Positions 7,317-16,053 of a DNA stretch of 64,000 bases are shown here, piece by piece (the stretch's first letter is position 1; each line of letters opens with the position of its first letter). The DNA is from Lachnospiraceae bacterium (GTDB taxonomy: Bacteria > Bacillota > Clostridia > Lachnospirales > Lachnospiraceae): the NCBI GenBank assembly GCA_900767585.1, contig CAAFZP010000097.1:1-64000 (forward strand), given 5' to 3'. Position numbers and translations under genes: made by a program. Under the pieces are notes generated by a model, which was not told the DNA's origin, searched no databases, and was given only the letters and a program-made list of their open reading frames with translations.

Positions 7317-8168
7317 TCATTTGGATTCCTGTCTCACCGTCACTTCCATCTGGTCAAATGGAATCTCGATTCCCTGTGCGTCAAACGCGTATTTGATGTT
7401 CTCCTGGATTTCCCATTTTGCTTTCCAGTAATTCTCCGTTGCAACCATACACCGGACACCCATCTTAATACTGCTGTCGCCAAACGAATCGACAAACACA
7501 TCCATCTCTTTCGTCTTGTCATAATACGGGCATGTCTTTACAACCTGTGTCAACGTATCCTTGACTTTCTTCAGGTCCGAATCATATGCAACACCAATCG
7601 AGATATCCAGTTTGCGTGTTCCCGCTGTCGTCACATTCACGATAGAATTGGATGTAATATTTCCATTTGGGATGACAACAATCCGGTTATCATACGTTTG
7701 CAGCTTCGTGTAGAAAATATCGATGGCAATCACGGTTCCTTCGCATTGTTTATCATTTTCAATAATATAATCTCCCACACGGAATGGTTTCAAAAGCAAA
7801 ATCAAAACACCGCCCGCAAAATTTGCAAGACTGCCTTGCAATGCAAGTCCGATTGCCAGACTCGCGGTACCAAGTATCGTCACAAGGGATGTCACCTGGA
7901 ATCCGACGATAGAGGCTGCTGTGATAAACACGATTGCATAAAGTGTAAACTTGATCAATGACAGGAGAAATGATGCAACACTCTCCTCCATATTCGACTT
8001 TTTGAAGGATCTGCGTATCATCCTCACAATCAGTTTTGACAACTTCATGCCGATATACATGCAAAGTATTGCAAGTATTAATTGAAATCCTTTATTTAAC
8101 GCCCAGTCTCCGAGTTTGTTCAGATACTCTTCAATTTTGGACGGTTCCATATCTTTTATATCTTCCAA
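7317..8168 (-). CDS. mscS: Small-conductance mechanosensitive channel (MscS family)
   Basis: The 283-residue protein has the MscS plan: helices near residues 25-50, 65-90 and 95-125, with the pore helix rich in Gly and Ala (GLALQGSLANFAGGVLILL), then the conserved beta domain beginning FRVGDYI and a mixed C-terminal domain. It opens under membrane tension to release solutes during osmotic downshock. The length fits the E. coli MscS type. An AGGAGG site precedes the ATG. It lies between glgB and the zinc block, with no close operon partner. Confidence 0.92.
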   Translation of the reverse strand: MEDIKDMEPSKIEEYLNKLGDWALNKGFQLILAILCMYIGMKLSKLIVRMIRRSFKKSNMEESVASFLLSLIKFTLYAIVFITAASIVGFQVTSLVTILGTASLAIGLALQGSLANFAGGVLILLLKPFRVGDYIIENDKQCEGTVIAIDIFYTKLQTYDNRIVVIPNGNITSNSIVNVTTAGTRKLDISIGVAYDSDLKKVKDTLTQVVKTCPYYDKTKEMDVFVDSFGDSSIKMGVRCMVATENYWKAKWEIQENIKYAFDAQGIEIPFDQMEVTVRQESK

Positions 8169-8196
8169 CCAACTTCCTCCTTTTCGCTGTGAACTC

Positions 8197-8272
8197 TATG
8201 CTTATACCTGCATTCCTGTTGGCTGACCCAAAAGTTACCCGCTCTTCTCACAGACATGTTCATATAAGCATA
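8197..8272. repeat. Ten-base inverted repeat upstream of mscS
   Basis: TATGCTTATA (8197-8206) pairs perfectly with TATAAGCATA (8263-8272) around a 56-base loop in the gap between glgB and mscS. Function is unknown; it may be a leader structure of mscS or chance. Confidence 0.35.
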
Positions 8273-8299
8273 TACTCAATTATTCTAAAACGCATCACA

Positions 8300-8325
8300 G
8301 GCTGCCCTTCTTGCAAAGGACAGCC
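8300..8325 (-). terminator. Weak hairpin after glgB
   Basis: GGCTGCCCTT and AAGGACAGCC form an almost complete ten-pair stem with a short loop a few bases past the glgB stop. A compact T-run is missing in the minus direction (GCGTTTTAG), so termination is only possible. Confidence 0.35.
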
Positions 8326-8337
8326 CGTATCTTGTCT

Positions 8338-10548
8338 TTATCTACCTGTTTTCTTTTTAAATACGCTGATTGAAAGCGGTGGAACCGTGACTGAAATATA
8401 ATGATCCTGTGCGTCACAAGGTTCTTTCTTTGCCTGCTTTACCGTCTTGTTGTTTCGACCTTCCCCGCCATACCGGCTGTTATCACTCGAGAAGATTTCC
8501 TGCCATCTGCCACCAGATGGTGTTGCAAGCTTGTATGCTTTATGCTCCATCGGAGTAAAATTACATAAAATCAAAAGCGTATCGCTTTCTTTTTTTCCTT
8601 TCCGGATATAGGAAAGAAGGCTTGTATTTGCACTGTTACAGTTGATCCACTCAAACCCTTCCGGAGATGAATCCAGTTCGTAGAGCGCCGGTTCTGTCTT
8701 ATAGAGCTCATTTAGTTCTTTGACATAGCCTTGCATGAACACATGTGCATCAAACTCGAACAGTGACCAGTCTACTTCCGCATTCTCGTTAAACTCTGCA
8801 AACTGTGCAATCTCCTGTCCCATGAACAGAAGCTTCTTGCCCGGATGTGTCATCATATAGCCATATGCCACACGCAGATTTGAAAACTTGTCTTCGTATC
8901 CGCCCGGCATCTTCGTAATCATAGAACCCTTCTCATGGACAACCTCATCATGGGAAAGCACGAGAATGAATTTTTCGCTATATGCATATACCATACTGAA
9001 CGTCAGATCGTTGTGATGATATTTGCGATACAACGGATCGAGCTTCATATAACTTAAGAAGTCGTTCATCCATCCCATATTCCACTTGTAGTCAAACCCA
9101 AGGCCACCGGATTCCACCGGATGTGTCATCATCGGCCATGCCGTTGACTCCTCCGCAATCATGATAACACCCTTGTGCAGCTCATGCATCTTGCTGTTTA
9201 ATTCTTTGATGAAGTCAATCGCTTCCAGGTTCTCGTTGCCACCGTAAATGTTCGGCAGCCACTCACCGTCTCCGCGTCCATAATCAAGATACAACATGGA
9301 TGCAACTGCATCGATTCGAATACCATCGACATGATATTTTTCAGCCCAATAAAGTGCATTTGCAACTAAGAAATTCCGGACTTCGTTGCGTCCGTAATTG
9401 TATATATAAGTACCCCAGTGTGGATGCTCGCCACGTCGTGGATCCTCATGCTCATAAAGTGCTGTACCATCAAATCTGCCAAGTCCATGCTCATCCTTTG
9501 GAAAATGTGCCGGTACCCAGTCCAAAATGACTCCGATTCCTTTGCCATGCAGATAATCCACAAAATACATGAAATCCTCCGGTGAACCGTAGCGGGATGT
9601 CGGTGCATAATAGCCAGTCACCTGATATCCCCAGGATGGATCATATGGATGCTCCATTATCGGCATCAATTCCACATAGTTATAATTCATCATCAACAGA
9701 TAATCCGCAAGCAGACTTGCGATATCCCGGTAATTATAAAACTCTCTGCCATCGGTCGGACGTTTCCAGGATCCAAGATGCATCTCATAGATTGCCATCG
9801 GCTGCTCATCTGTATTTTTTGTTTCTCGTTTCTGCATCCACGTGGAATCTTTCCATTTGTAGGAAGAAATATCCACAATACGGGAGGCATTTGCCGGACG
9901 TACTTCGCTGCTATATGCATATGGATCACTCTTCATGAATACCTGTCCGGACTTTGCTTTGATCTCATACTTATAAATCTCGCCAATCAGCTTGCCGGGG
10001 ATAAACAATTCATAGATACCGGAATAATCCAGCTTCCGCATCGGATGTCTCCGGCCATCCCAATTATTGAAATTGCCAACGACAGATACGCGGTCTGCGT
10101 TTGGCGCCCAGACTGCGAAAAGTACACCTTCCACGCCATCGACAGTCATCGGATGTGCTCCCATCTTCTCATAGATGCTATAATGTTTACCTTCATTGAA
10201 CAAACTGATATCAATCGGATCAATTACCGGCTCAAACACGTACGGATCAAAGTATGTCACCTCATCACCGTTGTCAAACCGAACATTTAATTTATATTCA
10301 AATGGTTTTTTATCTTTGATTACCACAGAGAAAAAGCCCGGCACCCGATCCGATACAAGTGTATATTTTTTTCTCGTGGACACTTCTATGGCATTTACAA
10401 CCTTTGCTCCCGGCAGATAAGCATTGATGTACAAATCATCGATACACTCATGCATACCAAGGATATGGTGCGGGTTGTTGTGAATGCCCTGGACCAAAGC
10501 ATCGACTTCCATCCAGTTTATAGCAAAAACTGCTTTTCTTTTGGACAT
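8338..10548 (-). CDS. glgB: 1,4-alpha-glucan branching enzyme
   Basis: This 736-residue GH13 enzyme makes the alpha-1,6 branches of glycogen. An N-terminal carbohydrate-binding region and a CBM48 domain (FAVWAPNADRVSVVGNFN near residue 150) precede the TIM-barrel, which shows GYYAPTSRYG, the nucleophile region DGIRIDAVASML, the acid/base segment MIAEEST and LVLSHDEV. Size and motifs fit GlgB rather than an amylase. No other glycogen gene is adjacent, so it is separated from a glgCDAP cluster. The start follows AGGAGA at ten bases. The next gene upstream (DUF1015) ends 18 bases away, so the two may be cotranscribed. Confidence 0.95.
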   Translation of the reverse strand: MSKRKAVFAINWMEVDALVQGIHNNPHHILGMHECIDDLYINAYLPGAKVVNAIEVSTRKKYTLVSDRVPGFFSVVIKDKKPFEYKLNVRFDNGDEVTYFDPYVFEPVIDPIDISLFNEGKHYSIYEKMGAHPMTVDGVEGVLFAVWAPNADRVSVVGNFNNWDGRRHPMRKLDYSGIYELFIPGKLIGEIYKYEIKAKSGQVFMKSDPYAYSSEVRPANASRIVDISSYKWKDSTWMQKRETKNTDEQPMAIYEMHLGSWKRPTDGREFYNYRDIASLLADYLLMMNYNYVELMPIMEHPYDPSWGYQVTGYYAPTSRYGSPEDFMYFVDYLHGKGIGVILDWVPAHFPKDEHGLGRFDGTALYEHEDPRRGEHPHWGTYIYNYGRNEVRNFLVANALYWAEKYHVDGIRIDAVASMLYLDYGRGDGEWLPNIYGGNENLEAIDFIKELNSKMHELHKGVIMIAEESTAWPMMTHPVESGGLGFDYKWNMGWMNDFLSYMKLDPLYRKYHHNDLTFSMVYAYSEKFILVLSHDEVVHEKGSMITKMPGGYEDKFSNLRVAYGYMMTHPGKKLLFMGQEIAQFAEFNENAEVDWSLFEFDAHVFMQGYVKELNELYKTEPALYELDSSPEGFEWINCNSANTSLLSYIRKGKKESDTLLILCNFTPMEHKAYKLATPSGGRWQEIFSSDNSRYGGEGRNNKTVKQAKKEPCDAQDHYISVTVPPLSISVFKKKTGR

Positions 10549-10566
10549 GTCTTACGTGTCTCCTCT

Positions 10567-11799
10567 CTACAATTTATGAATAAAGATTCCACTTCTAAGC
10601 TTTGGTTCAAACCAGGTTGACTTCGGCGGCATAAGCCGCTTTGCATCCGCAACTGCGAAAAGCTCTTCAATCGACGTCGGATACATCGAAAATGCAAGCT
10701 TCATATCACTGTCTGCGCGTCGTTCCAGCTCTGACAAACCTCGAATCCCTCCAATAAAATCGATTCGTTTATCCGTTCTTGGATCTTCGATTCCAAGCAC
10801 CGGTGCCAGCAGATGATCCTGTAAGATTGATACATCCAGTCCATCCACCGGATCCTCGGATAGTATGTGTGATTTGGCACGCAATTTATACCATGCACCA
10901 TCGAGATACATGCCAAATGTTGCTTTTTCTTCCGGCTGGTACGCACGATTCACTGGTTCTACTTCAAAATCCGCCTTGATTTTCTCAAAAAACGATTCTG
11001 ACGTATAGCCATTTAAGTCACGAACAACCCGGTTGTATGGCAAAATCTTCAACTGGTCATGTGGGAACAGGACAGATAGAAAATAATTGTATTCTTCCTC
11101 TCCTGTGTGGTTTGAATTCGCATTTCTGCGCTTAATTCCAACCTTTACCGCCGATGCTGCCCTGTGATGGCCATCCGCAATATAGATCTGAGACATCCCG
11201 GAAAATGCATGCTCGATTGCTGCAATATCCGCTGCATCTGTCACCAGCCATACCCGGTGTGTGATTCCATCCTCAGAGACAAAATCATTTTCTGCCGGAC
11301 GTGCCTTAATCTTTGTCACGATTGCATCAATATCCGCCTGTGCCCGGTACGCAAGAAAGATTGGTCCCGTCTGCGCATTGCACGTATCCACATGCGTGAT
11401 ACGGTCAATTTCTTTATCTTCCCTTGTATTCTCATGTTTCATGATGACACCGGACTCATAATCCTCGATCGATGCACATGCCACAATTCCGGTCTGTGAT
11501 CTACCATCCATCACAAGCTCGTACAGATAATACATCGGCGTTTTGTCTTCTACATAGTCACCACGCCCAATCATATCGTCTAACAGTTCCTTTGCCTTTT
11601 CATACACACATGGTGCATAGGTATCCACGCTGTCATCAAACGCGGTCTCTGCCCGGTCAATACGGAGGAAGGAAAGCGGTTTTCCTTCCACTGCTTTTTT
11701 TGCTTCTTCCCGGTTATATACATCATATGGCAACGCTGCCACTTCACTGACAATTTCTTTTCTCGGTCGATATGCTCTAAATGGTTTTATAATTGCCAT
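10567..11799 (-). CDS. DUF1015 family protein
   Basis: The 410-residue protein begins IKPFRAYRPRKE, ends near HKL and carries the conserved YIADGHHRAASA motif of DUF1015. The family is widespread in Clostridia, often next to serA or serC, and its biochemical role has not been settled; a link to serine metabolism has been proposed from context. Here it is separated from the asd-serA-serC block only by a small kinase gene. The ATG follows GAGGAG. It has no signal peptide or membrane helix, so it is cytoplasmic. Confidence 0.85.
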   Translation of the reverse strand: MAIIKPFRAYRPRKEIVSEVAALPYDVYNREEAKKAVEGKPLSFLRIDRAETAFDDSVDTYAPCVYEKAKELLDDMIGRGDYVEDKTPMYYLYELVMDGRSQTGIVACASIEDYESGVIMKHENTREDKEIDRITHVDTCNAQTGPIFLAYRAQADIDAIVTKIKARPAENDFVSEDGITHRVWLVTDAADIAAIEHAFSGMSQIYIADGHHRAASAVKVGIKRRNANSNHTGEEEYNYFLSVLFPHDQLKILPYNRVVRDLNGYTSESFFEKIKADFEVEPVNRAYQPEEKATFGMYLDGAWYKLRAKSHILSEDPVDGLDVSILQDHLLAPVLGIEDPRTDKRIDFIGGIRGLSELERRADSDMKLAFSMYPTSIEELFAVADAKRLMPPKSTWFEPKLRSGIFIHKL

Positions 11800-11844
11800 A
11801 TGTTTTCTCCTCTAAGTATCTCATATCTGTCTTCCTAAGACAGT

Positions 11845-12411
11845 TTATCCACGGATTGCCTTCACGGCAGCATCGATGGATTTCTTGTATTCTTCCTCGG
11901 AAGAATTGTTAAATACAAACAACTCCGGAATATTATCCGGCTGTTTGAAATTCTGTGTCGCAATATACTCATCCCAATGCGCAAGTTTCCATGCATCACG
12001 GTCAGATGCACGCTTGATCATACGCTCATGGCATACTTCAACATCTGTATGTACCCATACTACAAATAATTCTGCATCCTTTTCCTTTAACTTTGCACGT
12101 AGATTGTCAAGATACTCGTTGTCACGAATTTCCTCTGTAAATGGTGCATTGATCAGAACCGTATCGTTGTACTCCAACGCTTCAAATGCAAAATCAAGAA
12201 CTGCATAGTACTCGTAATCACGAATCTCTCTCTGGAAGAAATCAGACGAACGATTGTACTCTTCGCCAGCCACCTTGAAAATCTGCTTGGACAATACAAT
12301 CAGAGTATCCTTGTCCAGATATACGCAGTTTGGAAGTGCTTTTGCAAGCTTACGGGAAATAAATGTCTTGCCACAAGCTGGTGGGGAAGTTACTAAAATC
12401 AATTTCTTCAT
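11845..12411 (-). CDS. P-loop kinase-like ATPase (AAA_33 type)
   Basis: About 188 residues with Walker A SPPACGKTF close to the N terminus and a nucleotide-kinase-like layout (VVWVHTDVEVCHERMIKRASDRD resembles the LID region of zeta-toxin or gluconate-kinase relatives). It probably phosphorylates a small molecule or another protein, but the substrate cannot be told. The ATG at 12411 is chosen because AGGAGG lies nine bases upstream; a longer frame extends 21 codons further without a good ribosome site. No toxin-antitoxin partner is adjacent. Confidence 0.7.
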   Translation of the reverse strand: MKKLILVTSPPACGKTFISRKLAKALPNCVYLDKDTLIVLSKQIFKVAGEEYNRSSDFFQREIRDYEYYAVLDFAFEALEYNDTVLINAPFTEEIRDNEYLDNLRAKLKEKDAELFVVWVHTDVEVCHERMIKRASDRDAWKLAHWDEYIATQNFKQPDNIPELFVFNNSSEEEYKKSIDAAVKAIRG

Positions 12412-12504
12412 GTTGGTGCCTCCTATATATGTACATAAAAATTCTCCATATGTTCTACTCTGTATGACATGCATACAATAAGAACCTAATTATTTCAATT
12501 TTAC

Positions 12505-12573
12505 CACAAAAGAAAAGAACAAACAAGCATTTCCACACTGTTTCGTCAGGAAAAATGTCTGTTTGTTCTTTTT
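12505..12573 (-). terminator. Terminator after asd
   Basis: AAAAGAACAAACA (12513-12525) pairs with TGTTTGTTCTTTT (12560-12572) and the minus-strand 3' side continues into CTTTTCTTTTG. The loop contains a weaker inner pairing. The hairpin probably ends the leu-ilv-ser-asd transcript 90 bases past asd. Confidence 0.65.
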
Positions 12574-12662
12574 CTTATTTTTGGAATGTTCAAATACGTT
12601 TTTATGCCTTCCTGCACATATTTTCAGCAGGCAAAGCCTATCGTCGGCATTCGCGCATCACT

Positions 12663-13754
12663 TTATTTTTTTGTGATATATCCCTGCGCTTTGAGAAGTT
12701 CTGCACATAATACAGCACCGCCTGCGGCACCACGAACCGTGTTGTGGGAAAGTCCGACAAACTTCCAGTCATAGACAGAATCCTCGCGGATACGTCCAAC
12801 GGAGATACCCATGCCATTCTCATAATCCACATCCAGAGTAACCTGTGGACGGTTATCCTCTTCCATATAACGGATGAACTGCTTTGGAGCGCTTGGAAGT
12901 CCAAGCTCCTGCGGAACACCCTTGTAAGACTCCAGTTTCTCGATGAGCTGTTCCTTCGTTGGGTTCTTCTTGAACTTAACGAATACGGCTGCTGTATGTC
13001 CGTTCAATACAGGCACACGGATACACTGACATGTGATAACCGGGCTTGTTGCAGGAACGATCTCGCCTTTTTCCTCATCGATATGTCCCCAGATACGAAG
13101 TGGCTCCTTCTCAGACTTTTCTTCCTCACCACCGATAAATGGGATGATATTTCCAACCATTTCCGGCCAGTCCTTGAATGTCTTTCCTGCTCCGGAGATT
13201 GCCTGATAGGTTGTTGCAACAACCTCGTATGGCTCAAATTCCTTCCATGCTGTAAGCACCGGTGCGTAAGACTGGATCGAGCAGTTTGGCTTTACAGCTA
13301 CAAATCCTCTTGTTGTTCCAAGACGCTTCTTCTGGAACTCGATGACCTTCATATGTTCCGGGTTGATCTCCGGAACTACCATCGGTACGTCCGGTGTCCA
13401 GCGGTGTGCGCTGTTGTTTGAAACAACCGGTGTTTCTGTCTTTGCGTATGCATCCTCGATTGCCTTGATCTCATCCTTCGACATATCAACAGCACTGAAT
13501 ACAAAATCAACGGTAGAAGCAACCTCTTCTACTTCGTTTACATTGTGTACGATCAGCTTCTTAACCGCTTCCGGCATCGGTGTATCCATCTTCCAACGGT
13601 CACCAACTGCCTCCTCATATGTCTTGCCTGCACTACGTGGACTGGCTGCAACTGTCACAACCTCAAACCATGGATGGTTCTCAAGAAGTGAAATAAATCT
13701 CTGTCCAACCATACCGGTTGCACCAAGAATACCTACCTTTAATTTCTCACTCAT
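12663..13754 (-). CDS. asd: Aspartate-semialdehyde dehydrogenase
   Basis: The enzyme reduces aspartyl phosphate to aspartate semialdehyde, the branch point to lysine, threonine and methionine. The 363-residue protein has the NADP motif GATGMVGQ (11-18), the active-site Cys158 in KPNCSIQS and the later GAGKTFKDW segment. The sequence resembles the shorter archaeal/fungal-type Asd rather than the E. coli type. The start follows GGAGG. It is the last gene of serC-serA-asd, 22 bases after serA. Confidence 0.95.
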   Translation of the reverse strand: MSEKLKVGILGATGMVGQRFISLLENHPWFEVVTVAASPRSAGKTYEEAVGDRWKMDTPMPEAVKKLIVHNVNEVEEVASTVDFVFSAVDMSKDEIKAIEDAYAKTETPVVSNNSAHRWTPDVPMVVPEINPEHMKVIEFQKKRLGTTRGFVAVKPNCSIQSYAPVLTAWKEFEPYEVVATTYQAISGAGKTFKDWPEMVGNIIPFIGGEEEKSEKEPLRIWGHIDEEKGEIVPATSPVITCQCIRVPVLNGHTAAVFVKFKKNPTKEQLIEKLESYKGVPQELGLPSAPKQFIRYMEEDNRPQVTLDVDYENGMGISVGRIREDSVYDWKFVGLSHNTVRGAAGGAVLCAELLKAQGYITKK

Positions 13755-13776
13755 TTAATTATCCTCCAACTCCCGT

Positions 13777-14940
13777 TTACTGAATCACACGTACTTTCAA
13801 TACGCCATCGATACCGGAAATAGACTTTACAGTATCTTCATCTGCCTTCTCAGAAATATCAAATACCGAGTAAGCATAATCACCCTTTGACTTGCTTACC
13901 ATGTCAGATACATTGATACCCTTGGAAGCAAATGCACCAGTAAACTGCGTGATCATATTCGGAATATTTTTGTGACATACACAAACTCTTGCTGCTTCCG
14001 AACACTTGCCGGCATCGCAGGCCGGATAGTTTACGGAATTTTTGATATTACCATTCTCGATAAAATCAACGATCTCTTTCACTGCCATCACTGCACAGTT
14101 ATCCTCGGATTCCTCTGTGGATGCGCCAAGATGTGGCAATGTGATTACGTTATCAACTCCGGCAATCTTCGCATTTGGGAAATCTGTTACATACTTAGCA
14201 ACCTTTCCGCTTGCAAGTGCCTCGATCATATCATCGTCATTTACAAGGATATCTCTTGCAAAATTCAGGATCTTCACGCCATCCTTCATCATGGCAAATG
14301 CATCCTTATTGATCATGCCCTTCGTAGAATCAAGCGCCGGCACATGTACAGTAATGTAATCACACTCTTTATAAATATCTTCTACATTCTTGATGTGTTT
14401 TACATGGCTGGAAAGTCTCCATGCTGCATCGACAGAGACATATGGATCATAGCCATATACTTCCATGCCAAGCCGGAACGCAATATTGGCAACCTTGGCA
14501 CCGATTGCACCAAGACCGATAACGCCAAGCTTCTTACCCATAATCTCGCAGCCGGCATAGTGTTTTTTCTGCTTCTCGACTGTCTTGGCGATGTTCTCAT
14601 CCGATGCATTCTCCTTTACCCAGTTATAACCACCCATCAAATCTCTGGATGCAAGCAAAAGTCCTGCGATTACAAGCTCCTTTACACCGTTTGCATTGGC
14701 GCCCGGTGTGTTGAATACAACGATTCCCTTCTCTGCACACTTGTCAAGCGGAATGTTGTTGACACCTGCACCTGCACGTGCGATTGCAAGTAGATTATCG
14801 GAAAGCTCCATGTCATGCATTGCTGCACTTCTGACAAGTACCGCGTCTGCTGCTGCAAAATCGTCTACTACTTCATATGTATCATTGAACAAATCCATAC
14901 CGCAGGCTGCGATCGGATTCAAGCAATTAATCTTAGCCAT
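13777..14940 (-). CDS. serA: D-3-phosphoglycerate dehydrogenase
   Basis: This enzyme starts serine synthesis by oxidising 3-phosphoglycerate. The 387-residue protein has the Rossmann motif GLGAIGAKVA (about 141-150), the catalytic Arg in FARDILV, the Glu region after PNAKIAGV and the His in LPHLGASTEE. A short C-terminal ACT domain (about 315-387, ending KVRVIQ) suggests feedback by an amino acid. The length is the short form without the extra regulatory domain of Bacillus SerA. It lies 16 bases after serC and 22 before asd. Confidence 0.93.
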   Translation of the reverse strand: MAKINCLNPIAACGMDLFNDTYEVVDDFAAADAVLVRSAAMHDMELSDNLLAIARAGAGVNNIPLDKCAEKGIVVFNTPGANANGVKELVIAGLLLASRDLMGGYNWVKENASDENIAKTVEKQKKHYAGCEIMGKKLGVIGLGAIGAKVANIAFRLGMEVYGYDPYVSVDAAWRLSSHVKHIKNVEDIYKECDYITVHVPALDSTKGMINKDAFAMMKDGVKILNFARDILVNDDDMIEALASGKVAKYVTDFPNAKIAGVDNVITLPHLGASTEESEDNCAVMAVKEIVDFIENGNIKNSVNYPACDAGKCSEAARVCVCHKNIPNMITQFTGAFASKGINVSDMVSKSKGDYAYSVFDISEKADEDTVKSISGIDGVLKVRVIQ

Positions 14941-14956
14941 TTTCTTCTCTCCCTTA

Positions 14957-16039
14957 TTATGAGTTCTTCTCCTCGAAGTCCTTCATGAATGCAACTAACT
15001 TCTCAACACCCTCGATTGGCATTGCGTTGTAGATACTTGCGCGCATACCACCGACGGTTCTGTGTCCCTTCAGATTTACAAAGCCTGCGGCTGTTGCTTC
15101 CTTTACGAACTTGGCATCGAGCTCTTCGTTACCTGTTACAAAAGGAACGTTCATCAGGGAACGATCTTCCTTTACAACAGTTCCGTGGAACATCTTAGAA
15201 GAATCCAGGAAGTCATACAGGATAGCTGCCTTCTTCTCGTTATGAATCTTCATAGCGGAAAGTCCGCCCATTTCCTTTACCCACTTGAACACCAGGCCAC
15301 AGATGTAAATACCGTAGCATGGAGGTGTGTTATACAAGCTGTCATTGTCTGCCTGTGTCTTGTACTTCAGCATGGTCGGGCAGTAAGTTGGAACGTCATC
15401 ACGGATCAGATCCTCACGGATGATCACAACAACGACACCGGCCGGTCCTACGTTCTTCTGTACACCAAAGTAGATTAGACCGTAGTCAGACACATTGACT
15501 GGCTGTGACAGAATATCGGAAGACATATCAGCGACAAGAATCTTGCCCTTTGTGTTCGGAAGCTTCTTGTAAGTAGTTCCGTAAATTGTATTGTTATGGC
15601 AGATATACACATAATCTGCATCCTCAGAAATCGGAAGGTCAGAGCAATCCGGAATATAGCTGAAGGTCTTATCAGCCGACGATGCAACAATATTTACCTT
15701 TCCGTACTTTTTTGCTTCTTCGCTTGCCTTCTTTGCCCACTGACCGGTAACAATATAGTCAGCAACACCGTTTTTCATCAGGTTCATCGGGATTGCTGCA
15801 AACTGCTGTGATGCGCCGCCCTGCAGGAACAATACCTTGTAATTATCCGGAATATCCATCAGATCACGAAGGTCTTTTTCTGCTTCTTTGATGATGTTAT
15901 CGTACACTTTCGAGCGATGACTCATCTCCATTACGCTCATGCCGGAACCCTTGTAATCCAGCATCTCATCTGCTGCCTGCTTCAACACTACCTCCGGCAA
16001 TACGGAAGGACCTGCTGAAAAGTTAAATACTCTTGCCAT
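14957..16039 (-). CDS. serC: Phosphoserine aminotransferase
   Basis: The PLP enzyme converts 3-phosphohydroxypyruvate to phosphoserine, the step after SerA. The 360-residue protein begins RVFNFSAGPSVLPE, has the phosphate-binding GGASQQF, and the PLP lysine in YFGVQKNVGPAG. Size is standard for SerC. It is 16 bases from serA and about 14 after ilvB, so all four genes ilvB-serC-serA-asd appear to share one message. The phosphatase SerB is not in the window. Confidence 0.96.
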   Translation of the reverse strand: MARVFNFSAGPSVLPEVVLKQAADEMLDYKGSGMSVMEMSHRSKVYDNIIKEAEKDLRDLMDIPDNYKVLFLQGGASQQFAAIPMNLMKNGVADYIVTGQWAKKASEEAKKYGKVNIVASSADKTFSYIPDCSDLPISEDADYVYICHNNTIYGTTYKKLPNTKGKILVADMSSDILSQPVNVSDYGLIYFGVQKNVGPAGVVVVIIREDLIRDDVPTYCPTMLKYKTQADNDSLYNTPPCYGIYICGLVFKWVKEMGGLSAMKIHNEKKAAILYDFLDSSKMFHGTVVKEDRSLMNVPFVTGNEELDAKFVKEATAAGFVNLKGHRTVGGMRASIYNAMPIEGVEKLVAFMKDFEEKNS

Positions 16040-16053
16040 TTTTCCTCTTCCTC